From NCBI GenBank assembly GCA_029866215.1, contig JARWZU010000088.1, forward strand, positions 124,001 to 188,000: a DNA stretch of 64,000 nucleotides. Direction: 5' to 3'. A model generated the notes under the pieces. It saw only the letters and a program-made list of their open reading frames with translations. It was not told where the DNA came from and did no database searches. Numbering within the stretch: the first letter of the stretch is position 1; each line of letters starts with the position of its first letter. Positions 30,040 through 39,014 of this stretch are shown in pieces. Origin of the DNA: Akkermansiaceae bacterium. Its GTDB lineage: Bacteria > Verrucomicrobiota > Verrucomicrobiia > Verrucomicrobiales > Akkermansiaceae. The position numbers and the translations under genes were made by a program.

Positions 30040-30150
30040 ATTAAGCCACGCAAACCCTGCACCGCAGAGTTCAAAGTTCAGGCGGTTGAACTCATTCGTA
30101 CCGAGAAGCCCGTGTCCCAATTCGAGGTAAAAAAACCGTATCTTAACTAA
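30040..30150 (+). pseudogene. IS3-family OrfA transposase N-terminal relic
   Basis: Reads IKPRKPCTAEFKVQAVELIRTEKPVSQFEVKKPYLN*, similar to IS3 OrfA N-terminus; no start codon, truncated. Confidence 0.65.
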
Positions 30151-30202
30151 GCTAAAAGCCTCCAAAAATCGGTTGCATCTCAAACACATTTTCCCCGTCT
30201 TT

Positions 30203-30362
30203 CATTCCAGCTTTCAGCTTTCAACTTTCCCAATTTCAGCTTTACCCCTTCTTCCCCGTCTTCCCTTTCAGCTTTCAGCTTTCAGCTTTCCCAATTTCAG
30301 CTTTACCCCTTCTTCCCCTTTTCCCATTTCAGTTTTCAACTTTCCCAATTTCAGCTTTACCC
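30203..30362 (+). repeat. TTTCAGC/CCCAATTTCAGCTTTACC repeat array upstream of the DUF268 gene
   Basis: cccaatttcagctttaccccttcttcccc repeated three times with ctttcagctttcagctttc runs; ends at the ATG. Confidence 0.9.
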
Positions 30363-30363
30363 G

Positions 30364-31128
30364 ATGCTTCGAGCCATTTTACGCAACGCGGGAATTCATC
30401 CCCGTCGAATCCTCTCCTCCCTGACGGGTTGGCGGCGATATGCTCGGGAACGTGCGAGTTTCCGGAAAATGACGGGAGCAGATGCTCTGCCGTGGGGACG
30501 CGAACTGCCAATCCTCACGGAATGGGACGAGTCGTCCGGCTCGCTTGGGGCTTACTTCCATCAGGATCAGGTGGTGGCGCGGTGGATTTACGAAGCAAGG
30601 CCTGTACGCCATCTGGATGTGGGCTCCAGGTTGGATGGTTTCATCGGCAGCTTGTCCGTATTCCGTGAGGTGGAGGTCATTGATATCCGACCGCAGCCAC
30701 GACCGGTTCACAACGTGAGCTTTCATCAACTCGACCTCATGGGCGAACTGCAATCGCAGTGGATCGAAGCCACTGATTCGCTTTCCTGCCTGCACACGAT
30801 CGAGCATTTCGGGCTGGGACGCTACGGGGATCCCATCGATCCGCAGGGCTATCAGAAGGGTCTGGAGCAAATGAAGCGGATAGTCAAACCAGGCGGATTG
30901 TTTCATCTATCCACTCCCATCGGGCCGCAGCGTGTTGAATTCAACGCCCACCGCATCTTTGCACCGGCGACTCTGCTCGATTGGTTCGCCGACGGCTGGA
31001 CTGTAGAAAAATGCGCGGTGATCGATGACGATTGCAATGTGTTCGAGGGAGTGGGTTCAGACTTGCTGAAGGCAGCGAAGTGTCAAATGGGAGTCGGAAT
31101 CGTCGCTGCGAGGAAAGTCCAAGGGTAA
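30364..31128 (+). CDS. DUF268 family protein (methyltransferase-like)
   Basis: HLDVGSRLDGFIGSLSVFREVEVIDIRP; LHTIEHFGLGRYGDPIDPQGYQKGLEQMKRIVKPGGLFHLSTPIG. Confidence 0.85.
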   Translation: MLRAILRNAGIHPRRILSSLTGWRRYARERASFRKMTGADALPWGRELPILTEWDESSGSLGAYFHQDQVVARWIYEARPVRHLDVGSRLDGFIGSLSVFREVEVIDIRPQPRPVHNVSFHQLDLMGELQSQWIEATDSLSCLHTIEHFGLGRYGDPIDPQGYQKGLEQMKRIVKPGGLFHLSTPIGPQRVEFNAHRIFAPATLLDWFADGWTVEKCAVIDDDCNVFEGVGSDLLKAAKCQMGVGIVAARKVQG

Positions 31129-31207
31129 AGGAATACTCCAAAAAAATTGAAAGTTAAAAGCGGCCGCCGCATACGTTAGGTGCCACCCCTTCTTCTCTGT
31201 AGCATTC

Positions 31208-31258
31208 ACTTTCCAGAATTTCAGCTTCTCAGATTTTCAGTTTTTCAGCTTTTACCAC
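31208..31258 (+). repeat. TTTCAGC-type repeat upstream of the fucosyltransferase
   Basis: ctttccagaatttcagcttctcagattttcagtttttcagcttttacc. Confidence 0.85.
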
Positions 31259-31262
31259 CTAA

Positions 31263-32168
31263 ATGATACGCATCGTCCTACTGGGCCGTACTGGTAATAA
31301 CATTTTCCAATATGCACTAGGACGTGTGTTGGCTCAACAGCATGGGGTGCCGCTAGTATTGGATGCATCTTGGTTCAACGCGGAGGGTTGGGCAGAGGTT
31401 TCCCACTTTTTACGTTTACCGATCCAAGCGAAGGTGATCCGCCCATTTTCGTTGGGATCTCGTGCGTTCCGCAATCTAACGGGAAAACATTTCTGGGAGT
31501 ATCGCAGATTTCCTTTTATCAAAGAACCCACAAGCGATCAGTCGTTTGATCCTCGCTACCTCTCCAGTCCTGCTGATTGTTGCCTCTTCGGATATTTCCA
31601 ATCACCGCTGTATTTTCAGGGCATCGCGGACGAGTTGCGCGCCGAATTGAATGAACTGATTTCGTTAGGAGCACACTCACCCAGTGGAAAAGACTCGTTG
31701 TCGGATTTCGGGTCCACCCAAGGATCTCGTCGGGCTAAAATTCGATCGCTTGCCGAAAACCTGAATTCGCCTGCCAGCGTAGCCGTTCACATTCGCCGAG
31801 GGGATTATCAGCACCACCCCTGTTTCCAAGTCTGCGACTTGGAATACTATCAAAAATCCATTGAAACCATGCGCGCCCGCATTCCAGGGGCGCGTTTTTT
31901 TATTTTCTCGGACGACCCCGAGTGGTGCAGGTCAGCGTTTCGTGAGGACGATGTAGTCATCATCGACCCGGGATCAGCAGGCAAGAATCCTCTGCACGAT
32001 CTCCATCTCATGAGCCTTGCGTCTCACCATATCATCGCGAACAGCACGTATTCATGGTGGGCCGCATGGCTAGGCGACAAGCCCGATCAACAGGTCCTGA
32101 TGCCTGACCGCTGGTATGCACATGACATCACCGCGCCCATTGAAGAAAAATTTTGGAAATCGCCTTAG
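31263..32168 (+). CDS. Alpha-1,2-fucosyltransferase (GT11)
   Basis: GRTGNNIFQYALGRVLA, VAVHIRRGDYQHHP, FFIFSDDPEWCR, IIANSTYSWWAAWLG. Confidence 0.92.
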   Translation: MIRIVLLGRTGNNIFQYALGRVLAQQHGVPLVLDASWFNAEGWAEVSHFLRLPIQAKVIRPFSLGSRAFRNLTGKHFWEYRRFPFIKEPTSDQSFDPRYLSSPADCCLFGYFQSPLYFQGIADELRAELNELISLGAHSPSGKDSLSDFGSTQGSRRAKIRSLAENLNSPASVAVHIRRGDYQHHPCFQVCDLEYYQKSIETMRARIPGARFFIFSDDPEWCRSAFREDDVVIIDPGSAGKNPLHDLHLMSLASHHIIANSTYSWWAAWLGDKPDQQVLMPDRWYAHDITAPIEEKFWKSP

Positions 32169-32362
32169 CCTTGTGCATGCGACAGATCAATTCATCAATG
32201 CTGTCTCTTCCACACGTTCGGAATTCTACACCTGTAGTTGCTAAGTTCACCGCATTTTTTGCACCAATCTTAAGGCGGCTCATTACATGCTTCCCGTTGT
32301 TTCGTGTCTTGGTTTGTTAGACAAAACCACTTTTAGCGATTTTCATACCACTTCATCTCCAC

Positions 32363-33100
32363 ATGCTTCTTTCAATTATCATTCCAGTTTATAACGAGGA
32401 GCGTCTTGTTTGTGATCTGCTGGAAAAGGTCATGGATCTGCAAGTGATCAGTGGTGTCGAAAAAGAGATCATTGTGGTGGATGACGGTTCACTAGACCGG
32501 ACCCACGAAGTGGTCCAGCGGTTGATCGAGGCAAACCCAAGCAAGAAGTTGAGACTCCTTCAGCACCCAAAAAATCGGGGCAAAGGAGCTGCGGTTCGGA
32601 CAGGACTCGGTGCGGCACACGGAGAGATCGTCATTATCCAAGACGCAGATCTTGAGTATGATCCGGAAGACATCAACCGAGTCATGCAGCCGGTCTTAGA
32701 TGGAGCAGCCAAGACAGTTTACGGCTCACGGATTTTAGGAGAAAAGGCTCTCGGGAGATCTGGCATCTTCGGAATACTCACTGGCAAGCATCCTAATTCC
32801 TATATTCTCGCCTATCTCGGTGGGGTAACCGTCACCAAATGGATCAATCTCCTAACAGGCTCAAAATTGACCGATGAACCGACCTGCTACAAGTGCTTCC
32901 ATCGTAGCGCCCTCGACAAGATTCAAATTGAGCGAGAAGATTTTTCGTGGGAGCCAGAAGTCACCATGAAAATTTTAAATAGCGGCATTCGAATTCAGGA
33001 AGTGCCGATTTCGTATCACCCTCGCAAGCGCAGTGAGGGGAAGAAAATCAATTGGAAAGATGGCGCAAAGGCACTCTGGGTGGCTTGGCAGTATCGTTGA
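32363..33100 (+). CDS. Glycosyltransferase family 2 (DPM-like)
   Basis: LLSIIIPVYNEERLVCDLLEKV, IIVVDDGSLDRTHEVV, NRGKGAAVRTGL, QDADLEYDPEDINRVM. Confidence 0.93.
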   Translation: MLLSIIIPVYNEERLVCDLLEKVMDLQVISGVEKEIIVVDDGSLDRTHEVVQRLIEANPSKKLRLLQHPKNRGKGAAVRTGLGAAHGEIVIIQDADLEYDPEDINRVMQPVLDGAAKTVYGSRILGEKALGRSGIFGILTGKHPNSYILAYLGGVTVTKWINLLTGSKLTDEPTCYKCFHRSALDKIQIEREDFSWEPEVTMKILNSGIRIQEVPISYHPRKRSEGKKINWKDGAKALWVAWQYR

Positions 33101-33127
33101 GGGCAAAAGCTGTTTCTTGTTAAAATT

Positions 33128-35458
33128 TTGAAAATTCAAAATTCAAAATCGTTAATTCCACTGCTTGCATGTCTAGGGGTGGTACTGCTGTGGTTTTCGC
33201 CTTGGTGGATCGGTGGGCGAAATTTGGCTCCATTGGATTTGCTCAATGGAATGATGCAGCCCTGGCGGGGCGCGTCTGAGACTGGTGGGGCAAAGAACCA
33301 CATCGTCTCAGATGCGGTGGACCAGTACCTCGTCTATCGGATTGTCGCCGCTGAGAGTTACGCGAAAGAAGGCTGGCTGGGATGGAGCCGTTTAACCTAC
33401 GGCGGCACGGCCCAGTACGCCAATACGATGGCGCTTTACTATGATTGGACGATGCAGCTTCACCGCTGGTTTAGTTTTTGGACGGCCTGGCATCTCGGTC
33501 TCATGGCCCAAGTATTGATTGCCGCTGCTGGGATGTTGCTATTTTTGAAAGGGCGTAGCATCAGATCTCTTTGGGCATGCTGCGGCGCGCTGGCCTATGC
33601 GGCAAATTCTCAATTCGTCGTCTGGATCTATCATCGGTGGACCTTGAGTGCATTCTGCTGGGTGCCTTGGATTTTATGGGCCATCGATCGGTACCGGCAA
33701 GGCAAACACGCATCGTGGGGCTGGGTTCCAGTATTCATGGCGATGGCATTTCTCGGTGGCACCTTGCAACATGCGGCGTTCGTGGTTCTTGCTGTGATCG
33801 CAATCTGGGGTGAGGAGGCCATCACCCATGGAACCTCCGTGAAGGCACAGACCCAATTATTGTGTCGTTATGCGATCTGGGGGCTTCTGGGAGCAGGCCT
33901 CGCCGCCATGATGTTCTTGCCATGCGTGGATGCTTTTCTAGTAAGTAACCGGCTAGGATTGCACATGGGCATGCATGGAAAATCTTCCATGGGAATCTAT
34001 CCAGAGGGAATTCTGCAACCCATTCTTAACCTCGCAGCCTACCCCCTGCAGATCTTTCCATCGCTGCTGGGACGCTGCGAATCAGTCGATCTTCTTAAAC
34101 TTTTCAAAAGTGAACTTTTCTATGTAATCTACTTCGGCTCCCTGCCCGTTTTGATTGCATTCATCGCCCTTTTTAAAAGGCAGACTCCGATGCTTGCCCG
34201 CCTGCTCATGGGCGCAGGACTTCTTCTACCTCTCACACCACTGGTGCGTTTACTCTATCAGCGACTTTACCTTCTTTTCATCCTCGGCGGGATCTTTGCA
34301 TTCACTCACTTCATGGAGTCCGCATCGGCAGATACGAAAAAACGAATCTTCAAAATCACTGCTTGGATGACCAGTTGTGGGCTTTTGATTTGGTCGGCAA
34401 TCAGTGTGATTCTGCAAATGAACCACGCCGAGATACAAACGCTTCTCTATCAGAAATTTGGTTCATCAGGTGGATCTTTTGGGTATTTCCATCAATGGGT
34501 TCATGGGAGGTTGGACAAGTTTCTGGCCGATCTTTTGATTTGGAGTCCTCAACAAATGATTCCACTCGCGCTGTTCGCGATAGCACTGATTGGGTTACGG
34601 CTCACGGCATCGGCCCATGAACGCTTGATCAAGCGCGGGAACTGGATGTTGGCGCTCGCAGTCGTTCTAGAAGTTTCGCTATTTGGCTATCGATGGATTG
34701 TTTTTACGGAGCCAACTCAAAATCCACTGTACCCCGTCACCCCAGAAGTTACGGCTTTGATTCAGCATGTTGGCAAAGAAGGTCGAGTGACCACCATGAT
34801 TGAAGAAACAGGCAATCACATGGCGGTCACCCCGTTTATCCCAAACACCCTGAGCCCCTATGGGATCGCAACCATCGGTGGATATGACAGCATCATGCCC
34901 AACGGCATGATCCGCGTGAACGATCCTAGGCGAGATGCAAAATCTCTTGGTCGCTTTGGCGTGACGCACCTGATCACCTACCCAGAAAACCCAGCGGTGG
35001 GCGCGGATTGGAACAGAATCTGGCAGAGTCCCGCCATGGCACTGTATGAGAATCCCACACCGGTTGCACGATACCTTGGCTTCCGCAGTGAAGATGAGAA
35101 AGATCAGTTTTTTCAAGGGCAGCTTGGATCTAACAGTTTAAAACTTGAGGAAACGACCCACCTAGAAAATCGTCGTGAAATTCAATCCCCCACCCCTCTG
35201 CGTTGGATTCGTATCGCGGAAAACCATGCCGCCGGGTGGGAGTATCGGGATCAAAAATCGTCCACACCTTGGATTCCAGTCAAACGCGCACCCGATGCCA
35301 GCATGTTGCTCGATCTGAGCAACTTCCCGGCAAAGCCCACCGTCATTGAAATGCGCTACCATCCCCCTCTGAGGCGTTTGGGATTTATTGTTTCTGGCGC
35401 CACTCTGCTTCTCATGATGCTCGGTGAATTCATTGCCATCCGTAAGAAAATTTATTAG
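33128..35458 (+). CDS. YfhO-like multi-TM membrane protein
   Basis: 776 aa, ~12 hydrophobic segments, C-terminal VARYLGF... region; TTG start. Confidence 0.65.
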   Translation: MKIQNSKSLIPLLACLGVVLLWFSPWWIGGRNLAPLDLLNGMMQPWRGASETGGAKNHIVSDAVDQYLVYRIVAAESYAKEGWLGWSRLTYGGTAQYANTMALYYDWTMQLHRWFSFWTAWHLGLMAQVLIAAAGMLLFLKGRSIRSLWACCGALAYAANSQFVVWIYHRWTLSAFCWVPWILWAIDRYRQGKHASWGWVPVFMAMAFLGGTLQHAAFVVLAVIAIWGEEAITHGTSVKAQTQLLCRYAIWGLLGAGLAAMMFLPCVDAFLVSNRLGLHMGMHGKSSMGIYPEGILQPILNLAAYPLQIFPSLLGRCESVDLLKLFKSELFYVIYFGSLPVLIAFIALFKRQTPMLARLLMGAGLLLPLTPLVRLLYQRLYLLFILGGIFAFTHFMESASADTKKRIFKITAWMTSCGLLIWSAISVILQMNHAEIQTLLYQKFGSSGGSFGYFHQWVHGRLDKFLADLLIWSPQQMIPLALFAIALIGLRLTASAHERLIKRGNWMLALAVVLEVSLFGYRWIVFTEPTQNPLYPVTPEVTALIQHVGKEGRVTTMIEETGNHMAVTPFIPNTLSPYGIATIGGYDSIMPNGMIRVNDPRRDAKSLGRFGVTHLITYPENPAVGADWNRIWQSPAMALYENPTPVARYLGFRSEDEKDQFFQGQLGSNSLKLEETTHLENRREIQSPTPLRWIRIAENHAAGWEYRDQKSSTPWIPVKRAPDASMLLDLSNFPAKPTVIEMRYHPPLRRLGFIVSGATLLLMMLGEFIAIRKKIY

Positions 35459-35546
35459 CCCCAAAGTTCAGTACACAATGATGCCTCTTAGGATCGAATA
35501 CAAAAGACCCATCCAAACTCTCTAACTTAATCACCGAAAAAATCGC

Positions 35547-36290
35547 ATGTCACTGAAACTAACGCATCCTGATTCCTTCGATCCCCGAGCAGAGTCCATG
35601 ATGCAAGGGGTGGGTGGGTTCCCACCATCTGATCGGCCCCTGTTTCTCGCGGGCTACAGCGAGCTGTGCCGCATCGATCTCAGCGGAAAACGCGCTTTGG
35701 AAATTTGCGGCGGTTTTGGCAAACTCGCGGCAAGTTTGGCTGAGAATTTTCCACAAGCCGAGGTGATCGGCCTCGATCTCTACGCTGCAAGTGGTCCGGA
35801 AGTCGAAGCGTATCTTCAACGCCTGCCCGGCCTTTCCTTTGTTGCAGGCGATGCTTTTAACTTGTCAGGTTATGAGGCAGAATCGTTTGACCTTGTTTGG
35901 GGACAGGCAGCGCTCCACCACCTCTCTCATGATCTCACGAGATTGACAGAACAAGTTTCGCGCGTTCTTAAGCCCGGTGGGCGTTTTGTTTTTATTTTTG
36001 AGCCCATGGGACATAACTTGGCTGTTGCTGCAATTCGTGCGGTACGCATGGCCCAGGGGGAACTTGGTGATGAGAGCAATCTTTATCTCTCCCAGTTCGA
36101 AAAAATGGCGAATGAATTCTCTAGTTGCGAAGTGCAGATGTTCAACCTGCTCGGCTACCCGATGAAAGGGGTTTCGGATCGATTTAGGCCGTTATCTGAG
36201 GCCGTTCAAAAAATCGACTCTTGGCTATTTCAAAGTTTTCCAAAACTTCTGCGCTACGGTGCGAATTGCAATGTGATCTTCACGAAGTAA
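35547..36290 (+). CDS. Class I SAM-dependent methyltransferase
   Basis: ALEICGGFGKLAASLAENFPQAEVIGLDLY; FDLVWGQAALHHLSHDLTRLTEQVSRVLKPGGRFVFIFE. Confidence 0.9.
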   Translation: MSLKLTHPDSFDPRAESMMQGVGGFPPSDRPLFLAGYSELCRIDLSGKRALEICGGFGKLAASLAENFPQAEVIGLDLYAASGPEVEAYLQRLPGLSFVAGDAFNLSGYEAESFDLVWGQAALHHLSHDLTRLTEQVSRVLKPGGRFVFIFEPMGHNLAVAAIRAVRMAQGELGDESNLYLSQFEKMANEFSSCEVQMFNLLGYPMKGVSDRFRPLSEAVQKIDSWLFQSFPKLLRYGANCNVIFTK

Positions 36291-36376
36291 ACTTTCGAAA
36301 CTCAAACTGCAGCAGACGCCACCTCGCCGTCAAAAACATCAACTTGTAGCCTTCACCTCTCAGGCTTTCTTTTCCC

Positions 36377-37558
36377 ATGCGTTGGTTCACTTGCACTCCG
36401 ATTGCCTTTGGCGGTGGCGCAGATTTCTTTGCGCGCGACAGTGGATTGATGTGTCGTGGGTTGCAGATGTTAGGAGTTGCTTGCCATGCAGTGATGCCAG
36501 GTGAGGCGACTGCCGATGACGAGACGGATTTGATCCGCACCGATTACGCAAATCTGGAATCTCCTGAATGGTGGCGAAGCCAAGACCTCGACGGCGTAGT
36601 CCTCTATGCATGGGGTCGCCCTCGCTTCCGAAAAGTTGCCGCTGCGATTCGGCAAGCAGGAGTTTTTCTCGTGCTCAATCAGGACAACGGCGGTTTGGTT
36701 AGCCCGCTCGCCGGCTTTCGCGGATGGCTAATGGAACAGTGGATCATGACAGGGCGCGGCAGGAATCTGCGCTGCTGGATTTCTTTTCTGAAATTATTTG
36801 CTAGAGGACTCTCCTTAGGATTGGTGGTCACCGATCCACTGCGAGCGCATCATTTGAAACAGGGGGATGTGATCGCTTGCGTTTCGCCCGCCGCAGCAGG
36901 CCACTATCGTCGGTTATGCGGAGCCTATGGTGGCAGAAGATTGGCAAAACGAGTCGAGATGCTACCCCACCCGGTGGAGCCTACGTTCGCGTTGGTAGAA
37001 TGCGCTGAGCCTAAATCACGACAAGTGGTCTGCGTAGGCCGCTGGCAGGATCACTTGCAAAAACGCCCTCTGCTGATGCAGGCGGTTCTTCAAGCATTGC
37101 TAGAAAAAGATCCAACCGTGCAGGTCGAGATCATCGGGACAATCACTTCCGATCTTGAGCGCTGGCAACAATCGCTACAGCTGGACTTGCAAAACCGGGT
37201 GCACTTGCGTGGTCGCGTCGGTCGCGATCTACTCGCAACGATTCTCCGCCACTCACAAGTTTTCTACAGTCCTTCCGCATATGAAAGTTTTGGCATCGCC
37301 GCGGGTGAGGCCCTGTGTTGTGGCTGCTCGGTCGTGGCGAAACACTCGGTCTCCATGGCAACATTTGATTGGTTTGTGTCGCATGATTCCGGCCGCTTAG
37401 CTGCATCCGATGACACCGAGGGACATCTGCAAGCGTTAGAACAAGAACTTGATTGCTGGGAGCAGGGTCATCGAAATCCGAGCGCCATCTCCGATTCTTG
37501 GTGTGCCCTTCTTCACGCAAACCGAGTGGCCGAAAAAGTTCTGAACTTTAGAGTCTGA
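36377..37558 (+). CDS. Glycosyltransferase family 4-like
   Basis: GGADFFARDSGLMCRGLQMLG; VCVGRWQDHLQKRPLLMQAVLQALL; YSPSAYESFGIAAGEALCCGCSVVAKHSVSM. Confidence 0.85.
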   Translation: MRWFTCTPIAFGGGADFFARDSGLMCRGLQMLGVACHAVMPGEATADDETDLIRTDYANLESPEWWRSQDLDGVVLYAWGRPRFRKVAAAIRQAGVFLVLNQDNGGLVSPLAGFRGWLMEQWIMTGRGRNLRCWISFLKLFARGLSLGLVVTDPLRAHHLKQGDVIACVSPAAAGHYRRLCGAYGGRRLAKRVEMLPHPVEPTFALVECAEPKSRQVVCVGRWQDHLQKRPLLMQAVLQALLEKDPTVQVEIIGTITSDLERWQQSLQLDLQNRVHLRGRVGRDLLATILRHSQVFYSPSAYESFGIAAGEALCCGCSVVAKHSVSMATFDWFVSHDSGRLAASDDTEGHLQALEQELDCWEQGHRNPSAISDSWCALLHANRVAEKVLNFRV

Positions 37559-37562
37559 GTTT

Positions 37563-37656
37563 CCGTCCTCCGTCCTCCGTCCTCCGTCCTCCGTCCTCCG
37601 TCCTCCGTCCTCCGTCCTCCGTCCTCCGTCCTCCGTCCTCCGTCCTCCGTCCTCCG
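37563..37656 (+). repeat. Heptanucleotide tandem repeat (CCGTCCT)~13
   Basis: 94 bp of uninterrupted ccgtcct units, followed by ctttctgctttctgctttacctccc up to the next ATG. Confidence 0.98.
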
Positions 37657-37695
37657 CTTTTTGCTCTCTGCTTTCTGCTTTCTGCTTTACCTCCC

Positions 37696-38490
37696 ATGGA
37701 CTTCACCATCATCACTCCGAGTTTGAACTATGGGCGCTTCCTCGGGGACTGCCTTGCCAGTGTTGCGGGTCAGACGGACGTGACGCTGGAGCACTTGGTC
37801 TTCGATGGTGGATCAACGGATGAAAGCGCCGAGGTAGCCGCAAGATTTCCACACATTCAATGGCAGCAAGAGGTCGATCAGGGGATGTCTCACGCGATCA
37901 ACAAAGGCTTTGATCAAGCGAAGGGCGACTGGGTCATCTGGTTGAATGCCGACGATCGCCTCAAGCCTGGGGCATTGGCCATGCTTCTTCCCTTTCTTAA
38001 GAGATCCACCTCCGACGTCGTCTATGGCGATTGGGATTTCGTGAATGAACTCGGCAACTATCAACGAACCGTAAAGTCGTTAGGGTGGTCTTGGTTGATC
38101 CATATCCACCATCATTGCTATGTCGGATCGACTGCAGCATTTTATCGGCGCACGAGTGTGATCGACTCAGGCTACCGACTTCGCGAGGATTTTCGGTATG
38201 TGATGGACGGCGAGTTTTACGCACGTCTCGATTCCAACCGCAAACGCTTTGAATATGTGCCTCTGAATCTAGCAGACTTTAGAATGCACGAGTCAAATGC
38301 TTCGCAACGACACTTGGCGAAGACCCGCGATATGGAGATAATTCTCGCGGCAGAGCGACAGCACGTGGAGTCCCGTGCCATCCGCAGGGCTTACGGGATT
38401 ACACTTTTTCGAGATCCGTACTTGAACGGACTGGTCGATGGCTTGCTGTGGATTTTTACGAAAGGATGGAAGATGATCCTTAAATGGTAG
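37696..38490 (+). CDS. Glycosyltransferase family 2
   Basis: FTIITPSLNYGRFLGDCLASVAGQ, LVFDGGSTDESAEVA, GDWVIWLNADDRLKPGAL. Confidence 0.92.
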   Translation: MDFTIITPSLNYGRFLGDCLASVAGQTDVTLEHLVFDGGSTDESAEVAARFPHIQWQQEVDQGMSHAINKGFDQAKGDWVIWLNADDRLKPGALAMLLPFLKRSTSDVVYGDWDFVNELGNYQRTVKSLGWSWLIHIHHHCYVGSTAAFYRRTSVIDSGYRLREDFRYVMDGEFYARLDSNRKRFEYVPLNLADFRMHESNASQRHLAKTRDMEIILAAERQHVESRAIRRAYGITLFRDPYLNGLVDGLLWIFTKGWKMILKW

Positions 38491-38589
38491 GGTGCCGAAC
38501 ATGTTGATTCAGGAAGTCTCACTTTGACCTCATGGCACGCAAATTGTAGAATGTACTTGTGCGAATTTCGTCTCACCAAAAATTGATAA

Positions 38590-38845
38590 TCCTTCATGCG
38601 GGGCATGAACAGGATCCTCAGGCGAAGGTCATCCTCTTTGGCTCACGGACGAAGGACGACCAGCGCGGGACGAAATCGATCTACTGGTGATTTCGGATCC
38701 GCTTGATTTTCGCAAGCAGTAGAAGATCCGTAGAGACATTCTCGATAAGATCGGCTGGCAAAAGCTGGATCTGTTAGTTTACCCGACTGACCAACTCGGC
38801 TCCGGAATTGCGCATTTCGCGATCAAATCAGGTATTTCATTATGA
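38590..38845 (+). pseudogene. Decayed MNT-type nucleotidyltransferase
   Basis: IILHAGHEQDPQAKVILFGSRTKDDQRG, then a frameshift to DEIDLLVISDPLDFRKQ*KIRRDILDKIGWQKLDLLVYPTDQLGSGIAHFAIKSGISL*. Confidence 0.8.
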
Positions 38846-38940
38846 ACACAGACCCAGTTGCAATTTATTTGAGAGACAGCTTAGAGGAGCTCAGCAGGGC
38901 GCTTGCTTCGCCACTGAGTCGAACGCAGAAAATTCCTTGA
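38842..38940 (+). pseudogene. Truncated HEPN-type partner gene
   Basis: MNTDPVAIYLRDSLEELSRALASPLSRTQKIP*, ATGA-coupled to the preceding MNT relic; C-terminal RX4HXY motif missing. Confidence 0.6.
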
Positions 38941-39014
38941 GCGCAAAATCCCAGTGAAGCGGTCCGCTCTTTATTTTGCGTTTTTTTGCGGCTGAACATC
39001 GACAACATTCTAAT

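Noticed and set aside
32161-32290. Minus-strand 50-aa ORF (MSRLKIGAKNAVNLATTGVEF...) after fucT
   Set aside because: Short, overlaps the fucosyltransferase 3' end and has no recognised domain; cannot be supported.
37563-37656. Possible CRISPR array
   Set aside because: 7-bp contiguous units with no spacers; a simple tandem repeat. The TTTCAGC arrays also lack repeat-spacer regularity and no cas genes are present.
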